Assembly (NCBI RefSeq): GCF_000185365.1
Contig: NZ_GL622241.1
Span: 1,533,429-1,597,428 of the forward strand
Length of the DNA stretch: 64,000 nucleotides
Reading direction: 5' to 3'
Source of the DNA: Enterococcus italicus DSM 15952
GTDB lineage: Bacteria > Bacillota > Bacilli > Lactobacillales > Enterococcaceae
Shown: piece after piece, positions 27,087-38,607 of the stretch
Position numbering within the stretch: position 1 is the first letter of the stretch
How the letters are laid out: every line of letters begins with the position of its first letter
The notes under the pieces: model-generated
What the model saw: only the letters and a program-made list of their open reading frames with translations
Databases searched by the model: none
What the model was told of the DNA's origin: nothing
Position numbers and translations under genes: made by a program

Positions 27087-29081
27087 CTAACCCAATTCCG
27101 CTTTTAATTCTAATATCGTATCTCGTAACGTTGCAGCTGCCTCAAAGTGCAAGGCCTTCGCTTCTTCGCGCATTTCTGCTTCTAATTTTACAATTAATTC
27201 TCGCTTGTCTTTTTTCGATAAATCACTCAGCTTGGCTAGTAGCGGTTCTGGTGTGTCTTCGGCTACTTTTGATACTCTGATGAGATCACGAATTTCTTTT
27301 TTGATTGTGACTGGAACGATACCGTGTTCTTCATTGTAGGCTTCCTGTAGGCCTCTTCTCCGAGCGGTTTCTTCAATTGCTCGGGTCATCGAGTCCGTCA
27401 TTTTATCTGCATACATAATGACTTTCCCAGAAGAATTACGAGCTGCACGACCAATTGTTTGAATCAACGATCGTTCGCTACGTAAAAAGCCTTCTTTGTC
27501 GGCATCTAAAATCGCAACCAACGACACTTCTGGTACATCCAATCCTTCTCTTAATAAGTTAATACCGATTAGGACGTCAAATTTTCCTAAGCGCAAGTCT
27601 CGAATGATTTCCGTCCGCTCAAGTGTTTTGATATCGCTATGCAGGTACTTAACTTTTATTCCTAGTTCATACAAATAATCGGTCAAATCTTCGGACATTT
27701 TCTTCGTTAATGTGGTAATAAACACCCGCTCGTCACGATCGACACGCTCATTGATTTCACCGACTAAGTCATCTATTTGCCCCATAATCGGTCTGACTTC
27801 AATCAATGGATCTAACAAACCGGTCGGCCGAATAATTTGTTGCACGACCAAATCAGTATGCTCGTATTCATATGGTCCTGGTGTAGCGGATACGTAAATA
27901 ATTTGATGCACATGCTTTTCAAATTCTTCAATCCGCAAAGGGCGGTTATCTAGAGCTGAAGGCAAGCGGAAGCCGTAATCAATCAACATCTGCTTCCGTG
28001 CACGATCACCATTATACATTCCGCGAATTTGTGGCATCGTGACATGGGATTCATCCACGACAATGAGAAAATCATCTGGGAAAAAGTCGAGCAATGTATA
28101 AGGTGGCTCGCCTTCTTTCCGGCCATCCATATGACGAGAGTAATTTTCGATACCTGACGTGTAGCCCATCTCTCGCATCATTTCAATATCATAATTGGTT
28201 CGTTGTTCCAATCGTTGAGCCTCTAGTAGCTGGTTATTTTCTCTTAATACTGCTAAGCGCAAAGCCAACTCTTCTTGGATGGCTGCTATTGCCACTTCCA
28301 TATGATCGCCATCAGTCAAAAAGTGCGTCGCAGGGAAAATGGAGACATGCTCTGTGTCGGCATACACTTCACCAGTCAGTGCATCTACTTCACGTATGCG
28401 ATCTACCTCATCACCAAAAAATTCAATCCGTAAGGCACGCTCATCTCTAGAAGCTGGGAATACTTCGACTACATCGCCACGCACCCGAAATCTCCCGCGT
28501 TGAAAGTCAATATCATTGCGCTCGAACTGAATATCAATCAGACGACGCAATACCTCGTCACGTGATATCTCCATTCCTTCTCGAATGGAGACCACTTGCT
28601 TTTGATATTCAAAAGGAGACCCCAAGCCAAAAATACAAGAAACAGACGCGACAACAACAACATCATTTCTTTCAAGAAGTGAACTTGTCGCTGAATGTCG
28701 TAATTTGTCTATTTCATCATTGATACTAGCGTCCTTTTCAATGTATGTATCACTAGAAGGAACGTACGCTTCCGGCTGATAGTAATCGTAGTAACTTACA
28801 AAATACTCTACCGCATTATTGGGGAAAAATTCTTTGAACTCACCATATAATTGACCCGCTAATGTTTTATTGTGAGCCAAAATTAATGTTGGTTTATTTA
28901 CTTGCTGGATGACATTGGAAATGGTATATGTTTTTCCCGTACCCGTTGCTCCTAACAAAATTTGTTCTTTTTTTCCATCGTTAATATGCTGAACTAACTG
29001 TCGAATCGCCTCTGGTTGATCGCCAGCTGGTTGATACTCCGATACTAATTGAAATTGATTGGACATCACGCGATTGATCAT
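27087..29081 (-). CDS. uvrB: Excinuclease ABC subunit B
   Basis: About 664 residues: helicase motif I GATGTGKT, the beta-hairpin [12 protein letters not shown] used to probe strands, DESHVT as motif II, and the C-terminal UVR domain ([17 protein letters not shown]) that contacts UvrC. The ATG at 29081 fits AAGGAG eight bases upstream; a second in-frame ATG nine residues... further on (29066) would also give a typical N-terminus. A LexA-type box lies between its -35 and -10 regions, so uvrB-uvrA should belong to the SOS response. Confidence 0.97.
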   Translation of the reverse strand: MINRVMSNQFQLVSEYQPAGDQPEAIRQLVQHINDGKKEQILLGATGTGKTYTISNVIQQVNKPTLILAHNKTLAGQLYGEFKEFFPNNAVEYFVSYYDYYQPEAYVPSSDTYIEKDASINDEIDKLRHSATSSLLERNDVVVVASVSCIFGLGSPFEYQKQVVSIREGMEISRDEVLRRLIDIQFERNDIDFQRGRFRVRGDVVEVFPASRDERALRIEFFGDEVDRIREVDALTGEVYADTEHVSIFPATHFLTDGDHMEVAIAAIQEELALRLAVLRENNQLLEAQRLEQRTNYDIEMMREMGYTSGIENYSRHMDGRKEGEPPYTLLDFFPDDFLIVVDESHVTMPQIRGMYNGDRARKQMLIDYGFRLPSALDNRPLRIEEFEKHVHQIIYVSATPGPYEYEHTDLVVQQIIRPTGLLDPLIEVRPIMGQIDDLVGEINERVDRDERVFITTLTKKMSEDLTDYLYELGIKVKYLHSDIKTLERTEIIRDLRLGKFDVLIGINLLREGLDVPEVSLVAILDADKEGFLRSERSLIQTIGRAARNSSGKVIMYADKMTDSMTRAIEETARRRGLQEAYNEEHGIVPVTIKKEIRDLIRVSKVAEDTPEPLLAKLSDLSKKDKRELIVKLEAEMREEAKALHFEAAATLRDTILELKAELG

Positions 29082-29114
29082 CAACAACACTCCTTCAAAA
29101 AACTGTCTGACCTT

Positions 29115-29140
29115 AGTTTACCATAGCGAACATATTTTCG
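29115..29140 (-). promoter_or_regulatory. uvrB promoter with LexA (SOS) box
   Basis: CGAACATATTTTCG (29127-29140) differs by one base from the Bacillota LexA palindrome CGAACATATGTTCG. On the minus strand it lies just upstream of the -10 hexamer TAAACT (29115-29120). Confidence 0.75.
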
Positions 29141-29232
29141 CCATTTGTCTGAATTGAATTTGAGAAAGAAATAGTTTGGTTCAATCTTTCCTGTTTTGTT
29201 AAATTATCTAACATGAGATGTAAGCAGTCATT

Positions 29233-29288
29233 TTGAAAATTACGCATTTCTTGATATACTTAGCCAATGATTAAAAATATTTGGCTAA
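29233..29288 (+). promoter_or_regulatory. Promoter and leader inverted repeat of the glutamine-type importer
   Basis: TTGAAA (29233-29238), 16-base spacer, TATACT (29255-29260). A perfect inverted repeat TTAGCCAA (29260-29267) / TTGGCTAA (29281-29288) covers the start of transcription, suiting an operator or leader hairpin. Confidence 0.6.
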
Positions 29289-29325
29289 ACGAAATATTTT
29301 TAAGGAAATAAGGGGGAATTATTTA

Positions 29326-31494
29326 ATGAAAAAAAGGTTGTTTTTTTTAACGCTTTTTTCTATCATGATGACGTTTTTTCTAACGTCTGTAAAATCAGTA
29401 TCAGCTGATGAAAAAACGTATCAAATCGGGACGGATGTCACGTTTGCACCATTCGAGTTTCAAAACGATAACAAAGAGTACGTCGGAATTGATATCGATC
29501 TCTTAAAGGCTATTGCAAAAGATCAAGGGTTCGACGTCAATATCCGAGCATTAGGATTCGATAGCTCGATACAAGGTGTACAATCAGGGCAATTGGACGG
29601 TATGATTGCCGGCATGAGTATTACTGATGAACGTAAAAAATCATTTGATTTTTCAGATCCTTATTTTGACAGTGGCATTCAAATGGCTGTCAAAGGTGAC
29701 GATACGAGTATTTCATCTTATGAAGACTTAAAGGGCAAAATAGTCGGAGCGAAAGTCGGTACTGAAAGTGCAACGTTCCTAGATGAAAACAAAGACAAAT
29801 ACGGCTATACCGTGAAAACTTATGACGATGCAACTGGTTTATACGGTGCGATTGACAATGGTACTGTCCAAGCTATTTTTGATGACTATCCTGTTTTGGG
29901 GTATGCCATTACTAAAGGGCAAGATTTGAAATTAGTCGGTGATGCAGAAAAAGGAAACTCGTATGGCTTCGCAGTCAAAAAAGGCCAAAACACTGAATTA
30001 TTAGAAAAATTCAATGCCGGCTTAAAGAAGTTAAAAGCATCTGGCGAATATGACAAAATTGTCGCCAACTATATTTCATCTACAACAAGCACTTCAGATA
30101 GTTCAAGTGAAATGAAAAAAATCACTCCTAAAAAAGACACATACGTGATTGCCAGTGATTCTGCTTTCGCACCGTTTGAATTTCAAAATTCATCAAATGA
30201 ATATGTAGGAATTGACGTTGACTTATTGAAGCGTGCTGCTGAACTACAAGGGTTTAACATTGAATTTAAGTTCATTGGATTCTCTGCAGCCGTTCAAGCT
30301 GTTGAGGGCAATCAAGCAGATGGTATGATTGCTGGGATGACGATAACGGATGAGCGTAAAAACTCATTTGACTTTTCAAATGCTTACTTCCAAAGTGGCA
30401 TCCAAATCGCTGTTAAAAAAGACAATACTTCCATCAAATCCTATGAAGATTTAAAAGGAAAAACAGTTGGTGCAAAAGTTGGTACTGAAAGTGCTGATTT
30501 TCTAGCAGCAAATAAAGACAAATATGGCTTTAAAGTAAAAAATTATGATGCTGCCGATCAGTTGTATGAGGCAGTCAAAGTCGGTGCAGTCGATGCCATC
30601 ATGGATGACTATCCAGTAATTGGTTATGCAATTTCTCAAGGTCAAGAACTCGCTACACCTATTGCCAAAGAATCTGGTGGTGAATATGGCTTCGCAGTGA
30701 AAAAAGGCCAAAACTCAGAGCTGATTGATATGTTCAATGAAGCGTTGGCAGAAATGAAACGGACCGGTGAGTACGATCAAATCGTAAACAAATATATCTC
30801 CAATGGTAGCGAGACTGCTGCAGAAAAAACAGAGAAAGCTGATAATTCAACACTCTGGGGTATTCTTCAAAACAATTACCAACAATTGTTAGCAGGTCTT
30901 GGTAAAACAATGGTTCTTGCATTGGTGTCATTTGCATTGGCTTTAGTGGTTGGTGTTATCTTTGGTCTAATGAGTGTCGCACCAATCAAAGCCGTTCGCA
31001 TCGTCGCTTCAATCTATGTTGATATTATCCGCGGTATACCGATGATGGTCCTGGCCTTCTTTATCTTCTTTGGATTATCAGGAGCAACAGGTATCACCAT
31101 CCCTGACTTTGCAGCTGGGATTATTACGTTAACGTTAAATGCAAGTGCCTATATTGCCGAAATCGTTCGGGGTGGTATTAATGCTGTTCCAGTCGGACAA
31201 ATGGAAGCATCTCGTAGTTTAGGTTTGTCTTATGGTCGTACGATGCAAAAAATCATCTTGCCTCAAGCAATCAAAATTATGATTCCTTCATTTGTTAACC
31301 AATTTGTTATTTCATTAAAAGACACAACCATCATTTCCGTTATCGGAGTGGTCGAGTTATTACAAACTGGGAAGATTATCGTTGCAAGTACACTTCAAAG
31401 TACGTACGTGTACTTTATTATTGCAGTGATGTATTTAATCATCATTACAGTATTGACCCGAATTGCTAAAGTATTAGAAAAGAAGGTGAAATAA
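29326..31494 (+). CDS. glnP: Amino-acid ABC importer: two binding domains fused to permease (GlnP type)
   Basis: 722 residues. A signal peptide (about 1-29, ending SVSA-DEK) is followed by two tandem family-3 solute-binding domains (about 31-255 and 278-505), each starting with a [16 protein letters not shown] motif and containing DGMIAGMxITDERK. A Ser/Thr linker separates them. The C-terminal part (about 525-720) is a HisM-type permease with the EAA loop [22 protein letters not shown]. Lactococcal GlnP has the same layout and imports glutamine, glutamate and asparagine. ATG 29326 chosen because AGGGGGAATTATTTA precedes it; the longer frame would put residues before the signal peptide. Followed two bases later by its ATPase. 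Confidence 0.94.
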   Translation: MKKRLFFLTLFSIMMTFFLTSVKSVSADEKTYQIGTDVTFAPFEFQNDNKEYVGIDIDLLKAIAKDQGFDVNIRALGFDSSIQGVQSGQLDGMIAGMSITDERKKSFDFSDPYFDSGIQMAVKGDDTSISSYEDLKGKIVGAKVGTESATFLDENKDKYGYTVKTYDDATGLYGAIDNGTVQAIFDDYPVLGYAITKGQDLKLVGDAEKGNSYGFAVKKGQNTELLEKFNAGLKKLKASGEYDKIVANYISSTTSTSDSSSEMKKITPKKDTYVIASDSAFAPFEFQNSSNEYVGIDVDLLKRAAELQGFNIEFKFIGFSAAVQAVEGNQADGMIAGMTITDERKNSFDFSNAYFQSGIQIAVKKDNTSIKSYEDLKGKTVGAKVGTESADFLAANKDKYGFKVKNYDAADQLYEAVKVGAVDAIMDDYPVIGYAISQGQELATPIAKESGGEYGFAVKKGQNSELIDMFNEALAEMKRTGEYDQIVNKYISNGSETAAEKTEKADNSTLWGILQNNYQQLLAGLGKTMVLALVSFALALVVGVIFGLMSVAPIKAVRIVASIYVDIIRGIPMMVLAFFIFFGLSGATGITIPDFAAGIITLTLNASAYIAEIVRGGINAVPVGQMEASRSLGLSYGRTMQKIILPQAIKIMIPSFVNQFVISLKDTTIISVIGVVELLQTGKIIVASTLQSTYVYFIIAVMYLIIITVLTRIAKVLEKKVK

Positions 31495-31495
31495 A

Positions 31496-32233
31496 ATGGC
31501 TGAAAAAATACTCGTTGAAAATTTAGTAAAGAAATACGGTGACAATACCGTACTGAATGATATTACAGCGTCGATCAATGAAGGCGATGTTGTTTGTATT
31601 ATTGGTCCATCGGGATCAGGAAAATCGACTTTCCTACGCTGTTTAAATCGTCTGGAAGATCCGACAAGCGGTGCCATCATCGTCGATGGCGCTGACTTAA
31701 CAGATAAAAATACTGATATTAATTTGGTTCGCCAACATATCGGTATGGTTTTCCAACACTTTAACTTGTTCCCTCACTTATCCGTATTGGAAAATATTAC
31801 ACTTGCACCAACTGATCTTGGCAAGCTATCAAAAGCTGACGCTGAAAAACGAGCCATTCAACTACTGGAAACAGTTGGTTTAGCCGAGAAAAAAGATATA
31901 TATCCTGACAACCTATCAGGTGGTCAAAAACAACGGGTCGCCATTGCACGTGCATTGGCAATGAATCCTGATATTATGTTATTCGATGAACCAACCTCTG
32001 CACTTGATCCAGAAATGGTCGGCGATGTGTTAAACGTCATGAAAAAATTAGCAAAACAAGGAATGACAATGGTTATTGTTACTCACGAAATGGGATTTGC
32101 GAAAGAAGTCGCTAATCGTGTGATGTTTATTGACGGTGGTAGTTTCCTAGAAGATGGGACGCCTCAGCAAATCTTTGAGAATCCTCAAAATGATCGAACC
32201 AAAGATTTCTTGAATAAAGTTTTAAATATTTAA
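31496..32233 (+). CDS. glnQ: Polar amino-acid ABC importer ATPase (GlnQ type)
   Basis: 245 residues: Walker [11 protein letters not shown]-loop [11 protein letters not shown], signature LSGGQKQR, Walker [15 protein letters not shown], switch His VTHE. Starts two bases after the permease stop with AAGGTGA as ribosome site, so it is the dedicated energy subunit of the fused importer. Confidence 0.96.
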   Translation: MAEKILVENLVKKYGDNTVLNDITASINEGDVVCIIGPSGSGKSTFLRCLNRLEDPTSGAIIVDGADLTDKNTDINLVRQHIGMVFQHFNLFPHLSVLENITLAPTDLGKLSKADAEKRAIQLLETVGLAEKKDIYPDNLSGGQKQRVAIARALAMNPDIMLFDEPTSALDPEMVGDVLNVMKKLAKQGMTMVIVTHEMGFAKEVANRVMFIDGGSFLEDGTPQQIFENPQNDRTKDFLNKVLNI

Positions 32234-32339
32234 AAGATATAGAACATCGTTTAGCCCTCCCGGTCTTCAAAATTTCCAAATTGATTCGCAAATAGTTGAG
32301 AACTTTTGAAGGCTGTTAGAGCCAGTTTTACCCATATTA

Positions 32340-32372
32340 AAAAGGGAGTGTGACGATGTCACACTCCCTTTT
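32340..32372. terminator. Bidirectional terminator between glnQ and gls24
   Basis: A perfect 15-bp stem AAAAGGGAGTGTGAC closed by a three-base loop and flanked by A and T. The 107 bases between the glnQ stop and the stem hold no gene. Confidence 0.9.
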
Positions 32373-32379
32373 ATTTGAA

Positions 32380-32916
32380 TTATTCGACGCGTGGTTCTAA
32401 GTTTTCTTTTACATTTTCTGTTCCACGGTCAATTGATTTTTTCGCTTTGCCTGCTTGTGTAGAGATGTAGCTTCCAGCAGTTCCAGCAGCGTCAGTTACT
32501 TTATCTTGAACTGTTTCGCTTTCTTTTTCATACTCTTCTTTTGTTTTAATATCAACAACGTTCACGTTAATTTCAATCACATCTAGGTGAGTCATTTTAT
32601 CGACTTCAGTTTTGATTACACGTTTAATTTGGTCGTAAATGTCACGGACATCTCTACCGTATTCAACGACAACGTTTAAATCAACAGCAACTTGTTTCTT
32701 ACCAACTTCTGTGCTGATTCCTGAAGTAACATTGTCAGTATTTACTAATTTTTCTGCGATATTAGAGAAAAATCCGCCATTGACTGTCAATAAACCTGGA
32801 ATATCTTTTAATGCAATCCCAATAATTTTTTGAATCACTTTATCCTCGTAAGTTAATTCACCGTTTACATTTTGTTCTACTTTCTTTGTTTCATGTGGTA
32901 AAGTTTTGTTTTCCAT
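32380..32916 (-). CDS. gls24: Asp23/Gls24 family envelope stress protein
   Basis: 178 residues: an Asp23 domain (about 15-130; ELTYEDKVIQKIIGIALKDIPGLL, then VDLNVVVEYGRDV) and a hydrophilic C-terminal tail with AGSYISTQAGKAKKSID. Enterococcus faecalis Gls24 is a glucose-starvation and bile-salt stress protein with the same layout. Family members are held at the membrane by AmaP, encoded two genes upstream. Confidence 0.94.
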   Translation of the reverse strand: MENKTLPHETKKVEQNVNGELTYEDKVIQKIIGIALKDIPGLLTVNGGFFSNIAEKLVNTDNVTSGISTEVGKKQVAVDLNVVVEYGRDVRDIYDQIKRVIKTEVDKMTHLDVIEINVNVVDIKTKEEYEKESETVQDKVTDAAGTAGSYISTQAGKAKKSIDRGTENVKENLEPRVE

Positions 32917-32931
32917 TCTTCATTCCTCCTG

Positions 32932-33129
32932 TTATTTGTTCTTATTGTTCATAAATTCTTGGAACAAACCATTTCTTTCTAAATATTGACCTAGGAAAAA
33001 TCCTCCCACGGTCAAGAGCAGTAAAAAAATAGTTCTAAAAAAACCTAATGTTAAAAATAATGCTGCTAATACAAATCCACACCCAGCGACAGTGAGCGGA
33101 TATGAATTATCATAAAAAAACTGCTTCAT
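32932..33129 (-). CDS. Small DUF2273 membrane protein
   Basis: 65 residues with two hydrophobic helices (about 10-30 and 32-48) separated by a short Arg turn (GFFRT), and a polar tail. DUF2273 proteins regularly lie between amaP and asp23/gls24 genes and probably help anchor the complex at the membrane. Eleven bases... from amaP and 15 from gls24, so one operon. Confidence 0.85.
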   Translation of the reverse strand: MKQFFYDNSYPLTVAGCGFVLAALFLTLGFFRTIFLLLLTVGGFFLGQYLERNGLFQEFMNNKNK

Positions 33130-33139
33130 CGTATCCCTC

Positions 33140-33715
33140 CTATATCACTCTTGCTGTTTCCCGGTCGCTTGCATCATTAGCCTGACGTTCAGCTGTATTC
33201 TTCAGTTTTACATGTACTGCGATAGATTGCTGCACTCCCAGTAAATTTTTCAACTGCGTTTCTAATGAACGAGCCCATGCCTCTTGTTTACCAATAAGAT
33301 CTGATGTCCGCTTAATGTCACCACTCACACGGATTTTTACCGTCTTCTTGTACAAATGGGCGTTAACTTTCGGCGATTTTACAAAATCTGCCTTATTGAT
33401 ACTTGATGCTACAAATCCTTCGATTGCTCGCTTGGTAATCGTCAAGTCGCCATTCTCTGTTTTTACTTCTAAATAATTCGTACTCTTCGGATAAAAAATC
33501 ACTAAAAGAAGAATTACCAAGAATGCAATGAATAAAAAGAATGTGAGCCCAAAAATAAAGGTTCCAAAATAATTATTTCCAAGTATAAATAGCTGCAAAT
33601 TTCTTACATCCCAGTTCCAATTCGAGACTGGAAAATAAATAAGAAGAAGTGTGCCAAAAACTATAAGAAATAACAAATCGACGACGATCCATAAAAATTT
33701 CTCTGCGCGATTCAT
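33140..33715 (-). CDS. amaP: Alkaline shock response membrane anchor protein AmaP
   Basis: 191 residues: two N-terminal membrane helices (about 8-28 and 50-75) and a cytosolic domain that includes LTITKRAIEGFVASSINK and VKIRVSGDI. This is the AmaP layout. Staphylococcal AmaP tethers Asp23 to the membrane. First gene of the amaP-DUF2273-gls24 operon, with a promoter just upstream and ribosome site AAAGGGGGGCTTAG. Confidence 0.88.
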   Translation of the reverse strand: MNRAEKFLWIVVDLLFLIVFGTLLLIYFPVSNWNWDVRNLQLFILGNNYFGTFIFGLTFFLFIAFLVILLLVIFYPKSTNYLEVKTENGDLTITKRAIEGFVASSINKADFVKSPKVNAHLYKKTVKIRVSGDIKRTSDLIGKQEAWARSLETQLKNLLGVQQSIAVHVKLKNTAERQANDASDRETARVI

Positions 33716-33767
33716 CTAAGCCCCCCTTTCTGATAAAAGATTGTTAAAAATATCGGTTACAATTATT

Positions 33768-33796
33768 ATTATATATTCTTTGTTACCTAACGTAAA
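33768..33796 (-). promoter_or_regulatory. Promoter of amaP-gls24
   Basis: TTTACG (33791-33796), 17-base spacer, TATAAT (33768-33773) on the minus strand, about 50 bases before amaP. Confidence 0.6.
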
Positions 33797-33798
33797 AA

Positions 33799-33825
33799 CT
33801 CAGCAATTCAAATAGAATTACTGAG
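33799..33825. terminator. Hairpin after the ferrochelatase remnant
   Basis: CTCAGCAATTC / GAATTACTGAG with five-base loop, 12 bases beyond the end of the remnant; a T-run (after rc of TAAAAA) follows on the minus strand. It overlaps nothing in the amaP promoter. Confidence 0.7.
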
Positions 33826-33837
33826 CATATGGTTTGC

Positions 33838-34779
33838 TTATTTGGTCGGTTTTCGATAAAAGTCGACAACGATTTCTGCTAATTCTTTATCCGCATTAAA
33901 TGGTGCGAAATAACGATACGCCTCTCCACATGCCTCGATAAAGTATTCTCTATTTTCTTCTCCCAGTTCTTCAATGGCCTCTAAGCAATCAACGACACAT
34001 CCAGGAACGACGACTAATACTTTTTTATGCCTTCCCTTCAAACGGTCAGAAGTCGCGGGTTGAAGCCATTTTCCTGGTCCAAATTTCGGTTAAAAAGACA
34101 CATGAGTAGGAATATTAGGAAGCTTTTCAACTAGCAGGTCGGTCGTTTTCCGACACTCAATTTGATAGGTATCGCCATCTTTTTCATAACGTTCTGGAAT
34201 ACCATGATAGGAAAAAAGAATCGCATCAACGGGTTCCTCTTGGATTGTGTTCTTAATCTTGCTTACATAATAGTCAATATATAACGGATGGTTGTAAAAA
34301 TTGCCAAAAAAAGTTAGGTTGATTATTTTATCACTTTTTACAAAGTATTTCGAAACTGTATCAAATATTGAACCAACTGTTGTGACAGAATATTGCGGAT
34401 ATAAAGGGACAATTGTCAGTGATTCCGTACCGTTTTCTAATGAAGCGATCCAAGACATCCTCAATGAAAGGTGAACTATACGACATCGCATATTCTACTT
34501 GTAGATCTGATAATGCTTCTTGAATTGTGGCTGCCTGTGCCTTGGTGTATTCGAGAAGAGGAAAGGAGACCCATTTTCGGTCCATATTTTTTGATATAAT
34601 GCTGCAGATTTTTTGGGTCTAACTTGCATGATCATGCCATGAAGAATAGCTTGCCATAGTAATCGTGGCATTTTAATAGCACGCTGATCGCTTAAAAATG
34701 ACGCTAGAAATTCTTTTACTTTTTGAGGATTCGCTTCATCAGGAGTTCCTAAATTAACTATCATTAATCCTTTTTTCAA
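33838..34779 (-). pseudogene. hemH: Ferrochelatase (coproporphyrin ferrochelatase) pseudogene
   Basis: The ferrochelatase sequence is continuous but in pieces. It begins at a TTG (34779) as [20 protein letters not shown]. Near 34555-34570 a five-base insertion (GGGTCTCC-TTTCC-T) shifts the frame; the family continues in the next frame as [31 protein letters not shown]. Between about 34425 and 34470 a second shift leads to ESLTIVPLYPQYSVTTVGSI and FSYHGIPERY, which holds the metal-binding His. At 34090-34092 an in-frame TAA replaces what is normally a Gln codon, followed by PKFGPGKWLQPATSD and VVVPGCVVDCLEAIEELGEE. Three independent lesions rule out a sequencing slip. The intact protein would insert iron into a porphyrin. 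Confidence 0.93.
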
Positions 34780-34804
34780 TTAACTCATCCCTTTGATTTA
34801 AAAT

Positions 34805-34866
34805 AAAAAAACCAATCCCAGTTAGCTGCTGTACAGCACAACTAAGCTACAAGGATTAGTTTTTTA
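34805..34866 (-). terminator. Terminator of dnaJ
   Basis: AAAAAAACCAATCC pairs with GGATTAGTTTTTT, enclosing a second stem TTAGCTGCTGT/ACAGCACAACTAA; the U-run follows on the minus strand. Confidence 0.8.
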
Positions 34867-34867
34867 C

Positions 34868-36031
34868 TTATTTCTTTTTACCTCCAAAGGCATCTTTCAC
34901 TTTGTCAAAGAATCCTTCAGGTTGTTGCTCTGATGTACTTAGTCCTGAGACTTTAGCAAATAATCGCAACGCCTCTTTTTGCTCCTCGTTCAAATTCTTT
35001 GGTGTCAAAATTTTAACAGTTACTTGTTGGTCACCTGTGCCATTGCCTCTTAATCTTGGTGCACCTTTGCCACGCAAGCGGAATTTCGCACCGGTTTGTG
35101 TCCCAGCAGGTATTTTCAACTTAACTTCACCATGGACAGTCGGTACTAAGACTTCATCACCTAAGGCCGCCTGTACAAAGTTTAATGGCAATTCATAGTA
35201 GATTTCTGACCCATCGCGATCAAATATATCGGAAGCTGCGACTCTAAAGACCACATACAAATCACCATAAGGGCCGCCATTCGTACCCGCCTCACCTTGG
35301 TTTGCTAGGCGCATTTGTTGATCATCTTCGACACCAGCCGGTACATTGACTTTCACCTTATGCGTTCGTTTTTCTCTACCAGTACCATGACACGTTTCAC
35401 ATGGATGCGCGATTTCTTTTCCTGTACCATGACATACATCACACGTTTGACGGCTCATCACGCGTCCTAGTGGTGTTTGGCGTTCAACATTAATCGTTCC
35501 TGATCCTTGACACTTTTTACATGTTTCTGGTTGCGTTCCTGGTTTGGCACCATTTCCGTGACACGTGTGACATGTTTCTTCACGCTTGTATTTTAGTTCT
35601 TTTTCGACACCGAAAATAGCTTCCTCAAAGGTCAAATCAACCATATACTGTAAATCTGCACCTTGTCTTGGTGCATTCGGATTTGCATTACGGCCGCCGC
35701 CCCCACCGAAGAAGGATTCGAAAATGTCTTCAAAGCCACCAAAACCTGCACCCGAGAAGCCACCATTGCCAAAGCCACTGAAACCGCCGGCGTCACCATA
35801 GTTTGGATTCGTTCCAGCATGGCCGTATTGATCATAGGCTGCTCGTTTTTGCGGATCACTTAAAATCTCATAAGCTTCAGATATTTCTTTAAACTTATCT
35901 TCTGCATCGGCTTCTTTGTTGATATCTGGATGATATTGTTTGGAAAGCTTGCGATACGCTTTTTTGATTTCATCGTCCGATGCCCCTTTTTGCACTCCAA
36001 GGACTTCATAATAATCACGTTTTGTTGCCAT
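34868..36031 (-). CDS. dnaJ: Chaperone DnaJ (Hsp40)
   Basis: 387 residues: J domain with HPD (about 33-35), a Gly/Phe-rich region (about 75-115), the zinc domain with four CxxCxGxG repeats ([32 protein letters not shown]) and the C-terminal client-binding domains. It stimulates DnaK ATPase. It lies 120 bases after dnaK, behind a terminator, so it may also have its own promoter. Confidence 0.98.
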   Translation of the reverse strand: MATKRDYYEVLGVQKGASDDEIKKAYRKLSKQYHPDINKEADAEDKFKEISEAYEILSDPQKRAAYDQYGHAGTNPNYGDAGGFSGFGNGGFSGAGFGGFEDIFESFFGGGGGRNANPNAPRQGADLQYMVDLTFEEAIFGVEKELKYKREETCHTCHGNGAKPGTQPETCKKCQGSGTINVERQTPLGRVMSRQTCDVCHGTGKEIAHPCETCHGTGREKRTHKVKVNVPAGVEDDQQMRLANQGEAGTNGGPYGDLYVVFRVAASDIFDRDGSEIYYELPLNFVQAALGDEVLVPTVHGEVKLKIPAGTQTGAKFRLRGKGAPRLRGNGTGDQQVTVKILTPKNLNEEQKEALRLFAKVSGLSTSEQQPEGFFDKVKDAFGGKKK

Positions 36032-36115
36032 TGGCTTCCCTCCATCTTTCTATTTCATACTGTAATAGTTTACCATATTTTTCTATACAATGGCATGCAA
36101 ATTAATTCAAAGAAA

Positions 36116-36140
36116 GAGCCAAAGTGAATGACTTTGGCTC
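36116..36140 (-). terminator. Terminator after dnaK
   Basis: Perfect 10-bp stem GAGCCAAAGT with five-base loop and a T-rich tail on the minus strand, between dnaK and dnaJ. Confidence 0.82.
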
Positions 36141-36154
36141 CCTCAATAACAATA

Positions 36155-38002
<1,848 letters not shown>

Positions 38003-38013
38003 TTATCTCTTTT

Positions 38014-38577
38014 TTATTGAGCAACAATGACCATACTTGGTCGTAAGACGCGATCATATAATTTGTAACCTTTTTGAAGTTCTTCAACAATTGTATCAGC
38101 CTCTTGGCCTTCTTGCGCTGGCACCGTTTGGACTGCTTGATGAAGAGTTGGATCAAATGCTTCACCTTTTGCTGGAATTTCTTCAATTCCTTCTTCTTTT
38201 AAGGCGTGACGCAAGCTTTCGAGTACCATTTCAACACCTTTTTTAAGGTTTTGGCTGTGCTCATCTTTGGCCTCGATTGCCATCGCTCGTTCCAGATTAT
38301 CTAATGCTGGTAAGACTTTTTTTGCTAAGTCTTGTGAACGATATTTTTGCAATAATTCACGCTCATTGCGATTACGAGAAGTAATGTTGGCAATTTCAGC
38401 TGAAGCTCTTAGAAATTTGTCTTCCATTTGGTCGACTTGTTTCTTCAAGTCTTCCACTTCAGCTAAGATGGGATCGACTTCTTCAGCAATTGCTTCTTCT
38501 GTCGCATCCACTTGTTGCTCGTCGTTAGTTTCGGGTAACTCTTGCTCTTGTGCTTCATGTTTGTTTTCTTCTGTCAC
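38014..38577 (-). CDS. grpE: Nucleotide exchange factor GrpE
   Basis: 187 residues: acidic, Gln-rich N-terminus, long coiled coil (about 45-95), then the beta domain with GVEMVLESLRHALKEEGIEEI, GEAFDPTLHQAV and GYKLYDRVLRPSMVIV. Exchanges ADP for ATP on DnaK. The start codon is GTG (38577) with AAAGGAAGTTTG before it. Lies between hrcA and dnaK with short spacers, in one operon. Confidence 0.97.
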   Translation of the reverse strand: MTEENKHEAQEQELPETNDEQQVDATEEAIAEEVDPILAEVEDLKKQVDQMEDKFLRASAEIANITSRNRNERELLQKYRSQDLAKKVLPALDNLERAMAIEAKDEHSQNLKKGVEMVLESLRHALKEEGIEEIPAKGEAFDPTLHQAVQTVPAQEGQEADTIVEELQKGYKLYDRVLRPSMVIVAQ

Positions 38578-38607
38578 TATACAAACTTCCTTTCCAATAT
38601 TATTGAA

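Noticed and set aside
33838..34585. Separate small genes in the ferrochelatase region (33838-34041, 34090-34491, 34361-34585)
   Set aside because: They are consecutive pieces of one ferrochelatase in different frames, without ribosome sites of their own.
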